In this document: in pieces, positions 15,178 through 23,684 of the stretch | How positions within the stretch are numbered: position 1 is the stretch's first letter | Layout: every line of letters starts with the position of its first letter | Assembly (NCBI RefSeq): GCF_019209865.1 | Contig: NZ_JAHUTT010000007.1 | Span: forward strand, 1-64,000 | Length of the DNA: 64,000 nucleotides | Direction: 5' to 3' | From: Shewanella sp. NIFS-20-20 | Lineage (GTDB): Bacteria; Pseudomonadota; Gammaproteobacteria; Enterobacterales; Shewanellaceae | The notes under the pieces: model-generated | What the model was told of the DNA's origin: nothing | What the model saw: the letters and a program-made list of their open reading frames with translations, nothing else | Database searches by the model: none | Position numbers and translations under genes: made by a program

Positions 15178-16008
15178 TTGCCAAACAAGACGCTAGCTGA
15201 TACCGAGTACAATCAGTTTAAACATTTTTTAGAGCAACAAAGTGGCATAGTATTAGGGGATAACAAGCAGTATTTAGTCAGAAGCCGCTTGAGTCCATTA
15301 ATGGCTAAGTTTAACTGTGACACCATGACACAGTTAGTGAAGCTGGCGATGGGTTCATCGGATAGGCAGCTTCGGGTTGAAGTCATCGATGCTATGACCA
15401 CCAATGAAACGCTCTGGTTTAGGGATAAATTTCCATTTGAATTAATGGCGAATATCATATTACCTGAATATGCTGCGGTCGGCCGCCCGATCAAAATTTG
15501 GTCTGCGGCCTGTTCCTCTGGGCAAGAGCCTTATTCGTTAGCGATGACCCTACTCGAATTTCAACAAAAACGTCCCAACAGTTTGGCGGGCACCAGTATT
15601 GTGGCCACGGATCTGTCGCCAACCATGCTGGAGCGTTGTCGTGTGGCGGAATATGATCCTCTCGCCTTAGCTCGCGGCTTAACCGAGGAGCATAAGCGTC
15701 AATTTTTTGAGCCGGTTGCTAACCAAAAAAGCATGAAGGTTAAAGATAACGTGAAACGGTTAGTCACCTTTAAACCGCTCAATTTATTAGAGAGTTATGC
15801 CAGCCTTGGTAAGTTCGATGTGATTTTTTGCCGCAATGTGCTGATCTATTTTGCGCCGGAGGCAAAGTCGAAAATTTTGCGGCAATTTGCTGCCGCTCTT
15901 AATCCTAATGGGGTGCTATTTCTCGGCGCCTCGGAGTCATTGGCTGGGCTGTCTGATGATTTTGATATGATACGCTGCAATCCAGGTATCTACTACCGCA
16001 AACGCTAA
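15178..16008 (+). CDS. cheR: Chemoreceptor methyltransferase CheR
   Basis: 276 residues beginning at a TTG (15178); no in-frame ATG fits and AGGGA lies upstream. It has the N-terminal CheR helical domain and the SAM-binding core (IKIWSAACSSGQEPYSLAM, IVATDLSPTML, FDVIFCRNVLIYF). It methylates glutamates of chemoreceptors with S-adenosylmethionine, opposing CheB. A strong bidirectional terminator follows. Confidence 0.95.
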   Translation: MPNKTLADTEYNQFKHFLEQQSGIVLGDNKQYLVRSRLSPLMAKFNCDTMTQLVKLAMGSSDRQLRVEVIDAMTTNETLWFRDKFPFELMANIILPEYAAVGRPIKIWSAACSSGQEPYSLAMTLLEFQQKRPNSLAGTSIVATDLSPTMLERCRVAEYDPLALARGLTEEHKRQFFEPVANQKSMKVKDNVKRLVTFKPLNLLESYASLGKFDVIFCRNVLIYFAPEAKSKILRQFAAALNPNGVLFLGASESLAGLSDDFDMIRCNPGIYYRKR

Positions 16009-16020
16009 GCCCAATTGAGT

Positions 16021-16050
16021 AAAAAACCACAGCCGCGGCTGTGGTTTTTT
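16021..16050 (+). terminator. Rho-independent terminator after cheR
   Basis: AAAAAACCACAGCC pairs with GGCTGTGGTTTTTT around a short CG turn. A perfect palindrome with T runs on both strands, ending the cheV-cheR transcript. Confidence 0.92.
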
Positions 16051-16107
16051 GTGCCTGGGCATTTTTGTTACTCATTTCAGCACCAATTGTTCGCGTTCTC
16101 TACTTTT

Positions 16108-16123
16108 TGGCACATCAATTGCT
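16108..16123 (+). promoter_or_regulatory. Sigma54 promoter of flgB
   Basis: TGGCACATCAATTGCT matches TGGCACR-N4-TTGCW exactly. It is 33 bp before the flgB start and drives the flgBCDE hook/rod operon, presumably activated by FlrC. Confidence 0.88.
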
Positions 16124-16156
16124 TTATTTTTGCTGACACAATCGGGAGGCAAAATT

Positions 16157-16555
16157 ATGGCGATCAGTTTTGATAAAGCATTAGGCGTTCATCAGCACAC
16201 TTTGGGGGTGCGAGCTCAACGTGCTGAAGTAATCGCAAGCAACATAGCAAACGCTGATACGCCAGGCTATAAGGCGAAAGATGTGGATTTTTCCATGGCC
16301 ATGCAATCAGCCATGGGTAAACAATCTGGCCTCAGTATGAGCCAAAGCCATGAAAAACACTTTGATCTGCAAGCTAAAATGGCCCCCGAAGTAAAGTTTC
16401 GAGTTCCAAATCAAGCCGATACTGGCGATGGTAATACCGTTGATATTCAACAAGAGCAGACGGCATTTATGCAAAACGCCCTCGAGTATCAAATGTCCCT
16501 CGGTTTTTTAGACAGTAAGTTTGCTGGCCTAAAGAAAGCATTGAAAGGTAATTAA
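16157..16555 (+). CDS. flgB: Proximal rod protein FlgB
   Basis: 132 residues starting MAISFDKALGVHQHTLGVRA, with GGGAGG seven bases upstream; the longer frame to 16049 has no such signal and runs through the promoter. The rod-family motif ASNIANADTPGYKAKDVDF is clear, and the C-terminal NALEYQMSLGFLDSKFAGL is typical. FlgB is the innermost rod subunit, exported by the flagellar type III system. It is first in flgBCDE, with flgC two bases downstream. Confidence 0.97.
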   Translation: MAISFDKALGVHQHTLGVRAQRAEVIASNIANADTPGYKAKDVDFSMAMQSAMGKQSGLSMSQSHEKHFDLQAKMAPEVKFRVPNQADTGDGNTVDIQQEQTAFMQNALEYQMSLGFLDSKFAGLKKALKGN

Positions 16556-16557
16556 TC

Positions 16558-16974
16558 ATGAGCTTATTTAATATTTTTGATGTTTCTGGCAGTGGCATGT
16601 CGGCTCAATCCATTCGTATGAATACCACCGCCAGTAACATTGCCAATGCTGATGCGGTATCCAGTAGCCAAGATAAAACCTATCGCGCTCGATATCCGGT
16701 GTTTGAAGCCGAAATGGCCAAGGCCAGCCACCAACAGCAACACGGCCAGAGTGTGTTGGTCAAGGGCATTGTTGAAAGTGATGCCCCGCTGCAAAAAGAA
16801 TACTCACCATCGCACCCGATGGCGGATAACGATGGCTTTATTTACAAACCTAATGTCAACGTGATGGAGCAAATGGCCGACATGATCTCCTCATCACGTT
16901 CTTATCAAATGAATGTCCAAGTGGCTGATGCAGCAAAGTCGATGCTGCAACAGACCTTGCGTATTGGCAAATAA
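16558..16974 (+). CDS. flgC: Proximal rod protein FlgC
   Basis: 138 residues. N-terminal rod motif (MNTTASNIANADAVSSSQDKTY) and C-terminal NVNVMEQMADMISSSRSYQMNVQ, both diagnostic. A type III exported rod subunit that stacks next to FlgB and FlgF. Two bases separate it from flgB. Confidence 0.97.
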   Translation: MSLFNIFDVSGSGMSAQSIRMNTTASNIANADAVSSSQDKTYRARYPVFEAEMAKASHQQQHGQSVLVKGIVESDAPLQKEYSPSHPMADNDGFIYKPNVNVMEQMADMISSSRSYQMNVQVADAAKSMLQQTLRIGK

Positions 16975-16987
16975 AAGGAGGTAACTT

Positions 16988-17755
16988 GTGAGCCTCATTA
17001 ATCCTCTGGGCACCGGCCCATTACCCGCTAACAGCCAAGCTAGTAGTCCGGGTATTAGTAAAAATACTGCGGGCCAGTCTGCCAACCCGTTTCTTGAAGG
17101 CATCCGCTTGCCGGAAGAGTCAAACATTCCTGAAGCTAAGGCGCAGGAATTAACCCAAGAAGATTTTTTCTCGCTCTTGAGCCAACAGTTGTCGATGCAA
17201 GATCCGTTTAAACCGGTAGAGAATGATCAGATGATTGCCCAAATGGCGTCGTTTTCTACCGTAGATGGTATCGCTAAGCTCAACGAAGAAATTGTCAATC
17301 TAAACAGTGTGATGACCTCGAGTCAGGCGTTACAAGCGTCAGGGCTTGTCGGGCAAAAAGTGCTGATCCCATCATCGAGCACCCATGTCAGTGTCGAAGA
17401 GCCTGATGTCAAAGCGGTGGTGACCACGCCATCGGCAATTAAAGACATTGTGGTGCGCGTCGAAGATGACAAAGGCCAGTTGGTGACGAGCTTTAATGTC
17501 GACGGCAGTGCCGGTGGCAATATTGATTTTGGCTGGGACGGCAAAAACAGTAAAGGCGAATTAGTGGCGGCAGGCAACTATGTGTTTAAAGCCAGCGGCA
17601 AGGTTGACGGTAAGTCGCAAGAGTTACCTGTTTCTAGTTATGCCCATGTGACCAGTGTGTCACTTGGCAATGCGACCACAGGCGCCATTCTCAACTTGAA
17701 GGGAATTGGTGGCGTGAAACTTGGCGACGTACTTGCGGTTGCTGAAAATAAATAA
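16988..17755 (+). CDS. flgD: Hook-capping scaffold FlgD
   Basis: 255 residues from a GTG with AAGGAGG ideally placed at 16976-16982. The conserved core (LTQEDFFSLLSQQLSMQDPFKP, then NDQMIAQMASFSTVDGIAKLN) and the C-terminal FlgD Ig/Tudor-like part (FGWDGKNSKGELVAAGNYVF) are present. FlgD caps the growing hook and is lost when it is finished. Confidence 0.96.
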   Translation: MSLINPLGTGPLPANSQASSPGISKNTAGQSANPFLEGIRLPEESNIPEAKAQELTQEDFFSLLSQQLSMQDPFKPVENDQMIAQMASFSTVDGIAKLNEEIVNLNSVMTSSQALQASGLVGQKVLIPSSSTHVSVEEPDVKAVVTTPSAIKDIVVRVEDDKGQLVTSFNVDGSAGGNIDFGWDGKNSKGELVAAGNYVFKASGKVDGKSQELPVSSYAHVTSVSLGNATTGAILNLKGIGGVKLGDVLAVAENK

Positions 17756-17809
17756 TGGCTAGGGCGGCAACGAATTGCCGTCTTGCCCCCCAGTAAATTG
17801 AGGTGAATT

Positions 17810-19171
17810 ATGTCTTTTAATATTGCACTCAGTGGTATCGCTGCCGCCCAGAAAGATCTCAACACCACAGCGAATAACGTGGCTAACGTCAACACCGTCG
17901 GCTTTAAAGAGTCCCGGGCGGAGTTTGCCGATGTCTATGCTAATTCGATTTTCTCGAACGGTAAGACCGCCGTCGGTGGTGGGGTGACTACCACGCAGGT
18001 GGCCCAGCAATTCCATCAAGGCAGTTTAAAGTTCACCAGCAACGCGCTTGATATGGCCATCAGTGGCGGCGGCTTCTTTGTGACGTCCACCGGTGCGGGT
18101 ACGCAAGACTTTTCTTATACTCGTGCTGGCGCGTTTAAAATTGATTCGGGCAACTATCTGACCGATGCGGCCGGTAACTTTTTACAAACCTTCCCTGTCG
18201 ATAAAGACGGCAATTCGACCTCGGTGAGCTTAACCACCACCGCGCCAGTGAAAATTCCTGACACCGCCGGCAGTCCAGTCAAAACGGCCGAAGTGGGTAT
18301 TCAAATGAATCTCAATGCCGGAGAAGAAGCCAAAGATCCGGCCTTGTTTGATCCCAACGATCCTGAAACCTTCAATAACTCGACCTCAGTGACCTTTTAT
18401 GATTCGCTCGGTGAGCCGCATATTATGACCACCTATTTTGTGCGGCCAGAAAATGCCGCCTATACCGGCGAAAGCAATTGGGTGGCGTTTTATGCGGTTG
18501 ACGGCGAGCAAGTCGATTTAGCGGGGCCGGCAGGAACTTATCAAACCGATACTAATGGCGATGGTGCCCCTGATGCTACCGCCACGGCCTCCAATGCCGC
18601 GGGCTGGAAAGGCGCCGTGGTTAAATACAATGACACTGGGGTATACACTGGCAGCGATCCGGCGGTGATTGCCACTGAAGAGTTGGGCGTTAACGGCGCG
18701 GGCGTTCTAGGCGCGGGTGCCGATGGCACGCAAACCTTAACGGTTAAATTTAATAACCCAACGCAATTTGCCTCACCCTTTGAAGTCACAGAATTGACGC
18801 AAGACGGAACTACGGTTGGCCGTTTAACCAACGTCGAAGTCGGCAGTGATGGTTTGGTGACTGCGAGCTATTCTAATGGCTCTACCGTGCCTTTAGCCCG
18901 GGTGGCACTGGTCCGTTTTGCTAACGAGCAAGGGTTAACACAGGCGGGTAACACCTCGTGGAAAGCCAGTTTGGATTCGGGCCCTGCCTTAGCGGGTGAA
19001 GCTAACTCAGGCACGTTCGGCGATATTCGCTCATCGGCCCTAGAGCAATCTAACGTCGATTTGACCACTGAGCTGGTGGATTTAATCTCGGCCCAGCGTA
19101 ACTTCCAGGCCAACTCGCGAACCTTGGAAGTGAATAATACCCTGCAGCAAACCGTGTTGCAGATCCGCTAA
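17810..19171 (+). CDS. flgE: Flagellar hook protein FlgE
   Basis: 453 residues, a normal length for polar hook proteins. N-terminal AAQKDLNTTANNVANVNTVG and C-terminal LVDLISAQRNFQANSRTLEV motifs. The middle (TVTFYDSLGEPHIMTTYF-like region) is the FlgE D2 domain. It is the last gene of the flgB operon; a large hairpin follows and flgF has its own promoter. Confidence 0.97.
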   Translation: MSFNIALSGIAAAQKDLNTTANNVANVNTVGFKESRAEFADVYANSIFSNGKTAVGGGVTTTQVAQQFHQGSLKFTSNALDMAISGGGFFVTSTGAGTQDFSYTRAGAFKIDSGNYLTDAAGNFLQTFPVDKDGNSTSVSLTTTAPVKIPDTAGSPVKTAEVGIQMNLNAGEEAKDPALFDPNDPETFNNSTSVTFYDSLGEPHIMTTYFVRPENAAYTGESNWVAFYAVDGEQVDLAGPAGTYQTDTNGDGAPDATATASNAAGWKGAVVKYNDTGVYTGSDPAVIATEELGVNGAGVLGAGADGTQTLTVKFNNPTQFASPFEVTELTQDGTTVGRLTNVEVGSDGLVTASYSNGSTVPLARVALVRFANEQGLTQAGNTSWKASLDSGPALAGEANSGTFGDIRSSALEQSNVDLTTELVDLISAQRNFQANSRTLEVNNTLQQTVLQIR

Positions 19172-19196
19172 TCATTCCTGCGCGTTAGGCTATCAT

Positions 19197-19226
19197 CAAG
19201 GGCGTCTCATGTTGAGGTCGCCCTTG
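19197..19226 (+). terminator. Hairpin between flgE and flgF
   Basis: CAAGGGCG and CGCCCTTG form an 8-bp perfect stem. No T run follows, but its place after flgE and before the flgF promoter suits a terminator or 3'-end stabiliser. Confidence 0.55.
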
Positions 19227-19299
19227 CTTCATTGGCGGCCAGCCTTCACGCTATGACTCCTGCGCTTAATTCTCCTCTGTGCTTGGCATAACACCACTC

Positions 19300-19315
19300 T
19301 GGCACAAAGCTTGCT
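19300..19315 (+). promoter_or_regulatory. Sigma54 promoter of flgF
   Basis: TGGCACAAAGCTTGCT, an exact -24/-12 match, about 47 bp upstream of the flgF ATG. It drives flgFGHIJKL. Confidence 0.88.
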
Positions 19316-19362
19316 TTATTCTTGGTTATCAGTACGCCTGTAGAAAGTTTGACGGAGCCAGT

Positions 19363-20106
19363 ATGGACAAGTTTCTTTATATCGCCATGAGCGGTGCCAA
19401 GCAGAATATGCATTCGTTGGCGGTAAGAGCGAATAATCTCGCCAATGCTAATACCGATGGTTTTAAAGCCGATATCGAGCAAGCGCGTTCCATGCAAGCG
19501 TTTGGTGAAGGTCTGCCGACTCGGGTGTTTGCCATGACCGAAAACCCGTCAGCCGACTTTAGCCCCGGCAGTATCCGCACGACAGGGCGCGATCTTGACG
19601 TGGCCATTAAAGATAAAGGTTGGTTTGCGGTGCAAGCCGCCGATGGCGGCGAAGCTTATACCCGCTCAGCCAGCTTAAGTATCGATGAGACGGGCTTGCT
19701 TAGAAATGACAGAGGCAATCCCGTCATGGGAGACAGTGGGCCAATAGTGCTGCCGATACCAATTGAAAAAGTACAAATTGCTGTCGATGGCACCATTTCG
19801 GTTCGACCACAAGGGGCCACTGCCGATGTGATTGAAGAGGTGGGACGTCTGAAATTAGTGAACCCTGGCGATAATAATTTGATGCGGGGAGAAGACGGCT
19901 TGTTTCGTCAAATGTCAGGTCAAAATGCCCCGATGGATGAAACCGTGATGGTCGAAGCTGGTGCGGTTGAAGGCAGTAATGTTAACGCCGTCCATGAAAT
20001 GGTATCCCTCATCGACTTGCAACGTCAGTTTGAAATGCAAGTGAAGATGATGAAGACCGCCGAAGAAACCAATCGCGCGTCCACCTCATTAATGCGCGTT
20101 AGTTAG
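19363..20106 (+). CDS. flgF: Rod protein FlgF
   Basis: 247 residues starting MDKFLYIAMSGAKQNM, with CGGAG upstream; the longer frame from 19279 crosses the sigma54 promoter and is rejected. The rod motif (VRANNLANANTDGFKADIEQ) and C-terminal MVSLIDLQRQFEMQVKMM identify FlgF. First gene of the flgFGHIJKL unit. Confidence 0.96.
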   Translation: MDKFLYIAMSGAKQNMHSLAVRANNLANANTDGFKADIEQARSMQAFGEGLPTRVFAMTENPSADFSPGSIRTTGRDLDVAIKDKGWFAVQAADGGEAYTRSASLSIDETGLLRNDRGNPVMGDSGPIVLPIPIEKVQIAVDGTISVRPQGATADVIEEVGRLKLVNPGDNNLMRGEDGLFRQMSGQNAPMDETVMVEAGAVEGSNVNAVHEMVSLIDLQRQFEMQVKMMKTAEETNRASTSLMRVS

Positions 20107-20117
20107 GAGTAGAGATT

Positions 20118-20906
20118 ATGCATCCTGCATTATGGATTAGTAAGACAGGGCTTGATGCTCAGCAAACCGATATTGCCACTATTTCTAACAATGTCGCTAA
20201 TGCGAGCACCGTCGGCTATAAGAAGAGTCGAGCGGTATTTGAAGACCTATTATATCAAACAGTTAACCAAGCCGGTGGCATCAGTGCCGCCAATACTAAA
20301 TTGCCTAATGGCTTAAATATTGGCGCGGGTACTAAGGTGGTCGCCACCCAAAAAGAATTTACCCAAGGCAATATGCTGACCACAGATAACTCCTTAGACA
20401 TGATGATTGAGGGGCCGGGATTTTTTGAAGTGGAATTACCCGATGGCACCACCGCCTATACCCGTAATGGTCAATTTAACTTGGATGAAAATGGTCAAAT
20501 CGTCACGCCAGGCTCGGGTTATATCTTGCAACCAGCAATCACCATTCCCGACGATGCCATTTCCATCACAGTATCGGCCGAAGGGGAAGTGTCAGTAAAG
20601 ACCCCAGGAGCTGCAGAAAACCAAGTGGTGGGGCAGTTTAATATTTCTGATTTTATTAATCCCTCGGGTCTCGATCCTATCGGTCAAAACATGTACTTGG
20701 AAACCGGAGCCAGTGGCACGCCAATCCAAGGCACGGCCTCGCTAGATGGCTTGGGGGCCATTCGTCAAGGGGCCTTAGAGACCTCTAACGTCAATGTGAC
20801 CGAAGAATTAGTTAACTTGATTGAAAGTCAGCGGATTTACGAGATGAACTCCAAGGTGATTTCAGCTGTCGATCAAATGCTCAGTTATGTTAACCAGAAT
20901 CTGTGA
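20118..20906 (+). CDS. flgG: Distal rod protein FlgG
   Basis: 262 residues, starting MHPALWISKTGLDAQQTDIA. Contains ISNNVANASTVGYKKSRAVF and C-terminal ELVNLIESQRIYEMNSKVI. The length is the family norm (about 260). FlgG forms the distal rod, crossing the periplasm. Eleven bases after flgF. Confidence 0.97.
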   Translation: MHPALWISKTGLDAQQTDIATISNNVANASTVGYKKSRAVFEDLLYQTVNQAGGISAANTKLPNGLNIGAGTKVVATQKEFTQGNMLTTDNSLDMMIEGPGFFEVELPDGTTAYTRNGQFNLDENGQIVTPGSGYILQPAITIPDDAISITVSAEGEVSVKTPGAAENQVVGQFNISDFINPSGLDPIGQNMYLETGASGTPIQGTASLDGLGAIRQGALETSNVNVTEELVNLIESQRIYEMNSKVISAVDQMLSYVNQNL

Positions 20907-20915
20907 GGTAGGCTG

Positions 20916-21590
20916 ATGCGTAGTTTATTATCCTTGGTGACCATCCTCAGCTTAGTCGGGTGCGCCTCGACCGGCGAAAAACCCATTGCCGACGACCCCT
21001 ATTATGCGCCGGTATATCCTGAGGCGCCGCCCACAAAAATTGCGGCAACCGGCTCGATTTATCAAGACAGCCAAGCCAACAGTTTGTACTCAGACATTCG
21101 CGCCCATAAGGTCGGTGACATTATTACCGTGGTGCTCGAAGAATCGACACAGGCCAAAAAAAGCGCCAATAACGAGTTAAAGAAGGGGTCTGATATGAGT
21201 ATCGACCCCATTCAAGCCATGGGCGGCAATGTGACGGTAAATGGTAAACCGTTGGATTTAGCCTACAAAGACAGTTTTAACACTAACCGAGAATCGGCAG
21301 CGGATCAGAGCAATAGCTTGTCTGGCAATATCTCCGCTAATGTTATGCAAGTGCTTAACAATGGCTACTTGGTTATTCGCGGCGAAAAGTGGATCAGTAT
21401 TAACAATGGTGACGAGTTTATACGCGTGACCGGCATTGTACGTCCGCAAGATATCCGTCCCGATAACACCATCGAGTCCAATCGTGTTGCCAATGCCAGA
21501 ATTCAGTACAGTGGTACTGGTACCTTTGCCGAAGTGCAAAAAGTGGGCTGGCTGAGCGGCTTCTTTATGAGCAGCTGGTGGCCTTTCTAA
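20916..21590 (+). CDS. flgH: L-ring lipoprotein FlgH
   Basis: 224 residues with a lipobox (ILSLVGC, Cys16). [18 protein letters not shown] and the C-terminal [23 protein letters not shown] are the FlgH signature. It forms the outer-membrane L ring that acts as a bushing for the rod. Confidence 0.97.
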   Translation: MRSLLSLVTILSLVGCASTGEKPIADDPYYAPVYPEAPPTKIAATGSIYQDSQANSLYSDIRAHKVGDIITVVLEESTQAKKSANNELKKGSDMSIDPIQAMGGNVTVNGKPLDLAYKDSFNTNRESAADQSNSLSGNISANVMQVLNNGYLVIRGEKWISINNGDEFIRVTGIVRPQDIRPDNTIESNRVANARIQYSGTGTFAEVQKVGWLSGFFMSSWWPF

Positions 21591-21600
21591 GGAGTTCCCC

Positions 21601-22692
21601 ATGAGAATATTGACCCTATGCCTGTTATGTTTAGGCTTGTTTTCCCCCTTAAGCTACGGCGAAAGGATTAAAGATATTGCCAATATTCAAGGGGTGCGCT
21701 CTAACCAATTGATAGGTTATGGCTTGGTGGTGGGTTTGCCTGGCACCGGAGAGAAAACCCGTTACACCGAACAAACCTTTAAGACCATGCTCAAAAATTT
21801 TGGCATCAACCTGCCAGATAGCTTTCGCCCAAAGGTGAAAAATGTCGCCGTGGTTGCGGTCAGTGCCGACATGCCGCCTTTTATCAAACCGGGTCAAACC
21901 ATGGACGTAACCGTGTCGAGCTTAGGTGAAGCCAAGAGTTTGCGCGGTGGCACCTTATTGCAAACCTTCTTAAAAGGGGTCGATGGTAATGTGTATGCCA
22001 TCGCCCAAGGCAGTTTAGTGGTGAGTGGCTTTAGTGCCGAAGGACTGGATGGCTCTAAAGTCATCCAAAATACGCCGACGGTGGGTCGTATCCCTAATGG
22101 CGCGATTATTGAGCGCACAGTGGCGACGCCATTTTCTACTGGCGATTACTTGACCTTTAACTTACGTCGGCCTGATTTTACGACTGCCAAAAGATTGGCG
22201 CAAAGTATCAACGACTTACTTGGGCCTGGAATGGCAAGACCCTTAGATGCCGCCTCAGTGCAAGTGACTGCACCGCGGGATGTATCGCAGCGGGTATCGT
22301 TTTTATCGACTTTAGAAAACATTGAAGTGGAAAGCGCACCTGAAGTGGCCAAGGTGATTGTTAATTCTCGCACCGGCACCATAGTCGTCGGTCAGAATGT
22401 GCGTCTACTGCCTGCGGCGGTGACCCACGGTGGCTTAACCGTGACGATTGCTGAATCGCTCAATGTGTCGCAGCCAAACGCCTTAGCCAATGGTCAAACC
22501 GTTGTCACCCCTGAAAGCACCATCGATGTGGCTGAAGAAGATAACCGGATGTTTTTATTCAACCCGGGAACCACCTTGGATGAGTTGGTGCGGGCGGTTA
22601 ATTTAGTGGGAGCCGCCCCGTCTGATGTGTTAGCGATATTAGAAGCGTTAAAGATGGCAGGCGCTTTGCATGGTGAACTTATCATCATCTGA
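21601..22692 (+). CDS. flgI: P-ring protein FlgI
   Basis: 363 residues with a signal peptide ([17 protein letters not shown]). [20 protein letters not shown] and [19 protein letters not shown] at the start and [15 protein letters not shown] at the end are highly conserved. It assembles in the peptidoglycan layer with help from FlgA. Confidence 0.97.
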   Translation: MRILTLCLLCLGLFSPLSYGERIKDIANIQGVRSNQLIGYGLVVGLPGTGEKTRYTEQTFKTMLKNFGINLPDSFRPKVKNVAVVAVSADMPPFIKPGQTMDVTVSSLGEAKSLRGGTLLQTFLKGVDGNVYAIAQGSLVVSGFSAEGLDGSKVIQNTPTVGRIPNGAIIERTVATPFSTGDYLTFNLRRPDFTTAKRLAQSINDLLGPGMARPLDAASVQVTAPRDVSQRVSFLSTLENIEVESAPEVAKVIVNSRTGTIVVGQNVRLLPAAVTHGGLTVTIAESLNVSQPNALANGQTVVTPESTIDVAEEDNRMFLFNPGTTLDELVRAVNLVGAAPSDVLAILEALKMAGALHGELIII

Positions 22693-22710
22693 TTATTGTC
22701 ACTGTGCCTT

Positions 22711-23655
22711 ATGGAAAAGCTCGCTAACTCAAGTCATTATTTGGATCTCGGCAGTCTCGATCAGCTGAGAGCCCGCGCCCAAAAAGACGACAAAGCGGCC
22801 TTGAAAGAGGTGGCGGCCCAGTTCGAAGGTATCTTCGTACAAATGCTAATGCAAAGCATGCGTGCCGCCAATGCTGTGTTCGAGTCTGACAGTCCCTTCA
22901 ACAGTGAATACACCAAATTTTACGAACAGATGCGCGATCAACAGATGTCCGTTGAACTGGGTAATCAAGGCAGTTTAGGCCTTGCCAATTTGATGGTGCA
23001 GCAGTTGACCGCCGATGGCAGTGGCCTGACTCCAGCCTCGGCGCTGAAAGGCGCCCAAGGACGGATGATCAGCGATGTCACCTTGCCGTCAGAGGCAAAA
23101 GCGTTTGCCGTGGCAACCGCCGATGGCAAGGATTTGCCGTCGCCCTTGCAAGTGGCAGCTAAGCAAACGGTGACCCATAACGATCCTGCACAGTTTGTGC
23201 AGCAACTGTACCCCCACGCCAAGGCGGCCGCCGTCAAACTCGGGACAACCCCGGAAGTGCTGTTAGCGCAATCCGCCCTCGAAACGGGCTGGGGCCAAAA
23301 ATTGATTAAGACTCAGGCCGGCCAGTCGAGTCATAACTATTTCAATATCAAGGCCGACAAGCGTTGGCATGGCGATAAAGCGCAAGTGTTAACCCTAGAG
23401 TATGAACAAGGCAAAGGAGTGAAGCAGCAAGCGGATTTTCGGGTGTATGACGGGGTGAAACAGAGTTTTGATGATTTTGTCGATTTTATTCAGAGCAATG
23501 ACAGATACCAAACAGCACGCGAGCAAGCCGCATCGCCACAGGCGTTTATTCGCTCACTGGCACAAGCTGGTTACGCTACCGATCCGCAGTATGCCCCCAA
23601 AGTGTTGCGGGTCATGGATGCGGTTAAAGCCTTAATACCCGCGGTGGGCCAATAA
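22711..23655 (+). CDS. flgJ: Rod cap and peptidoglycan hydrolase FlgJ
   Basis: 314 residues from ATG 22711 (MEKLANSSHYLDLGSLD), preferred over TTG 22696. The N-terminal rod-binding domain (FEGIFVQMLMQSMRAANAVF) is followed by a glucosaminidase-type domain (LLAQSALETGWGQKL, with the expected catalytic Glu). It opens the cell wall for the rod while capping it. Confidence 0.95.
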   Translation: MEKLANSSHYLDLGSLDQLRARAQKDDKAALKEVAAQFEGIFVQMLMQSMRAANAVFESDSPFNSEYTKFYEQMRDQQMSVELGNQGSLGLANLMVQQLTADGSGLTPASALKGAQGRMISDVTLPSEAKAFAVATADGKDLPSPLQVAAKQTVTHNDPAQFVQQLYPHAKAAAVKLGTTPEVLLAQSALETGWGQKLIKTQAGQSSHNYFNIKADKRWHGDKAQVLTLEYEQGKGVKQQADFRVYDGVKQSFDDFVDFIQSNDRYQTAREQAASPQAFIRSLAQAGYATDPQYAPKVLRVMDAVKALIPAVGQ

Positions 23656-23684
23656 GCCATGACAACGAAAATAAGGGGTGAGTT

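Noticed and set aside
16049..16156. N-terminal extension of flgB in the long frame
   Set aside because: It runs through the sigma54 promoter and lacks a ribosome-binding site; FlgB proteins begin at the later Met.
19279..19362. N-terminal extension of flgF
   Set aside because: It crosses the sigma54 promoter at 19300-19315 and does not fit the family start.
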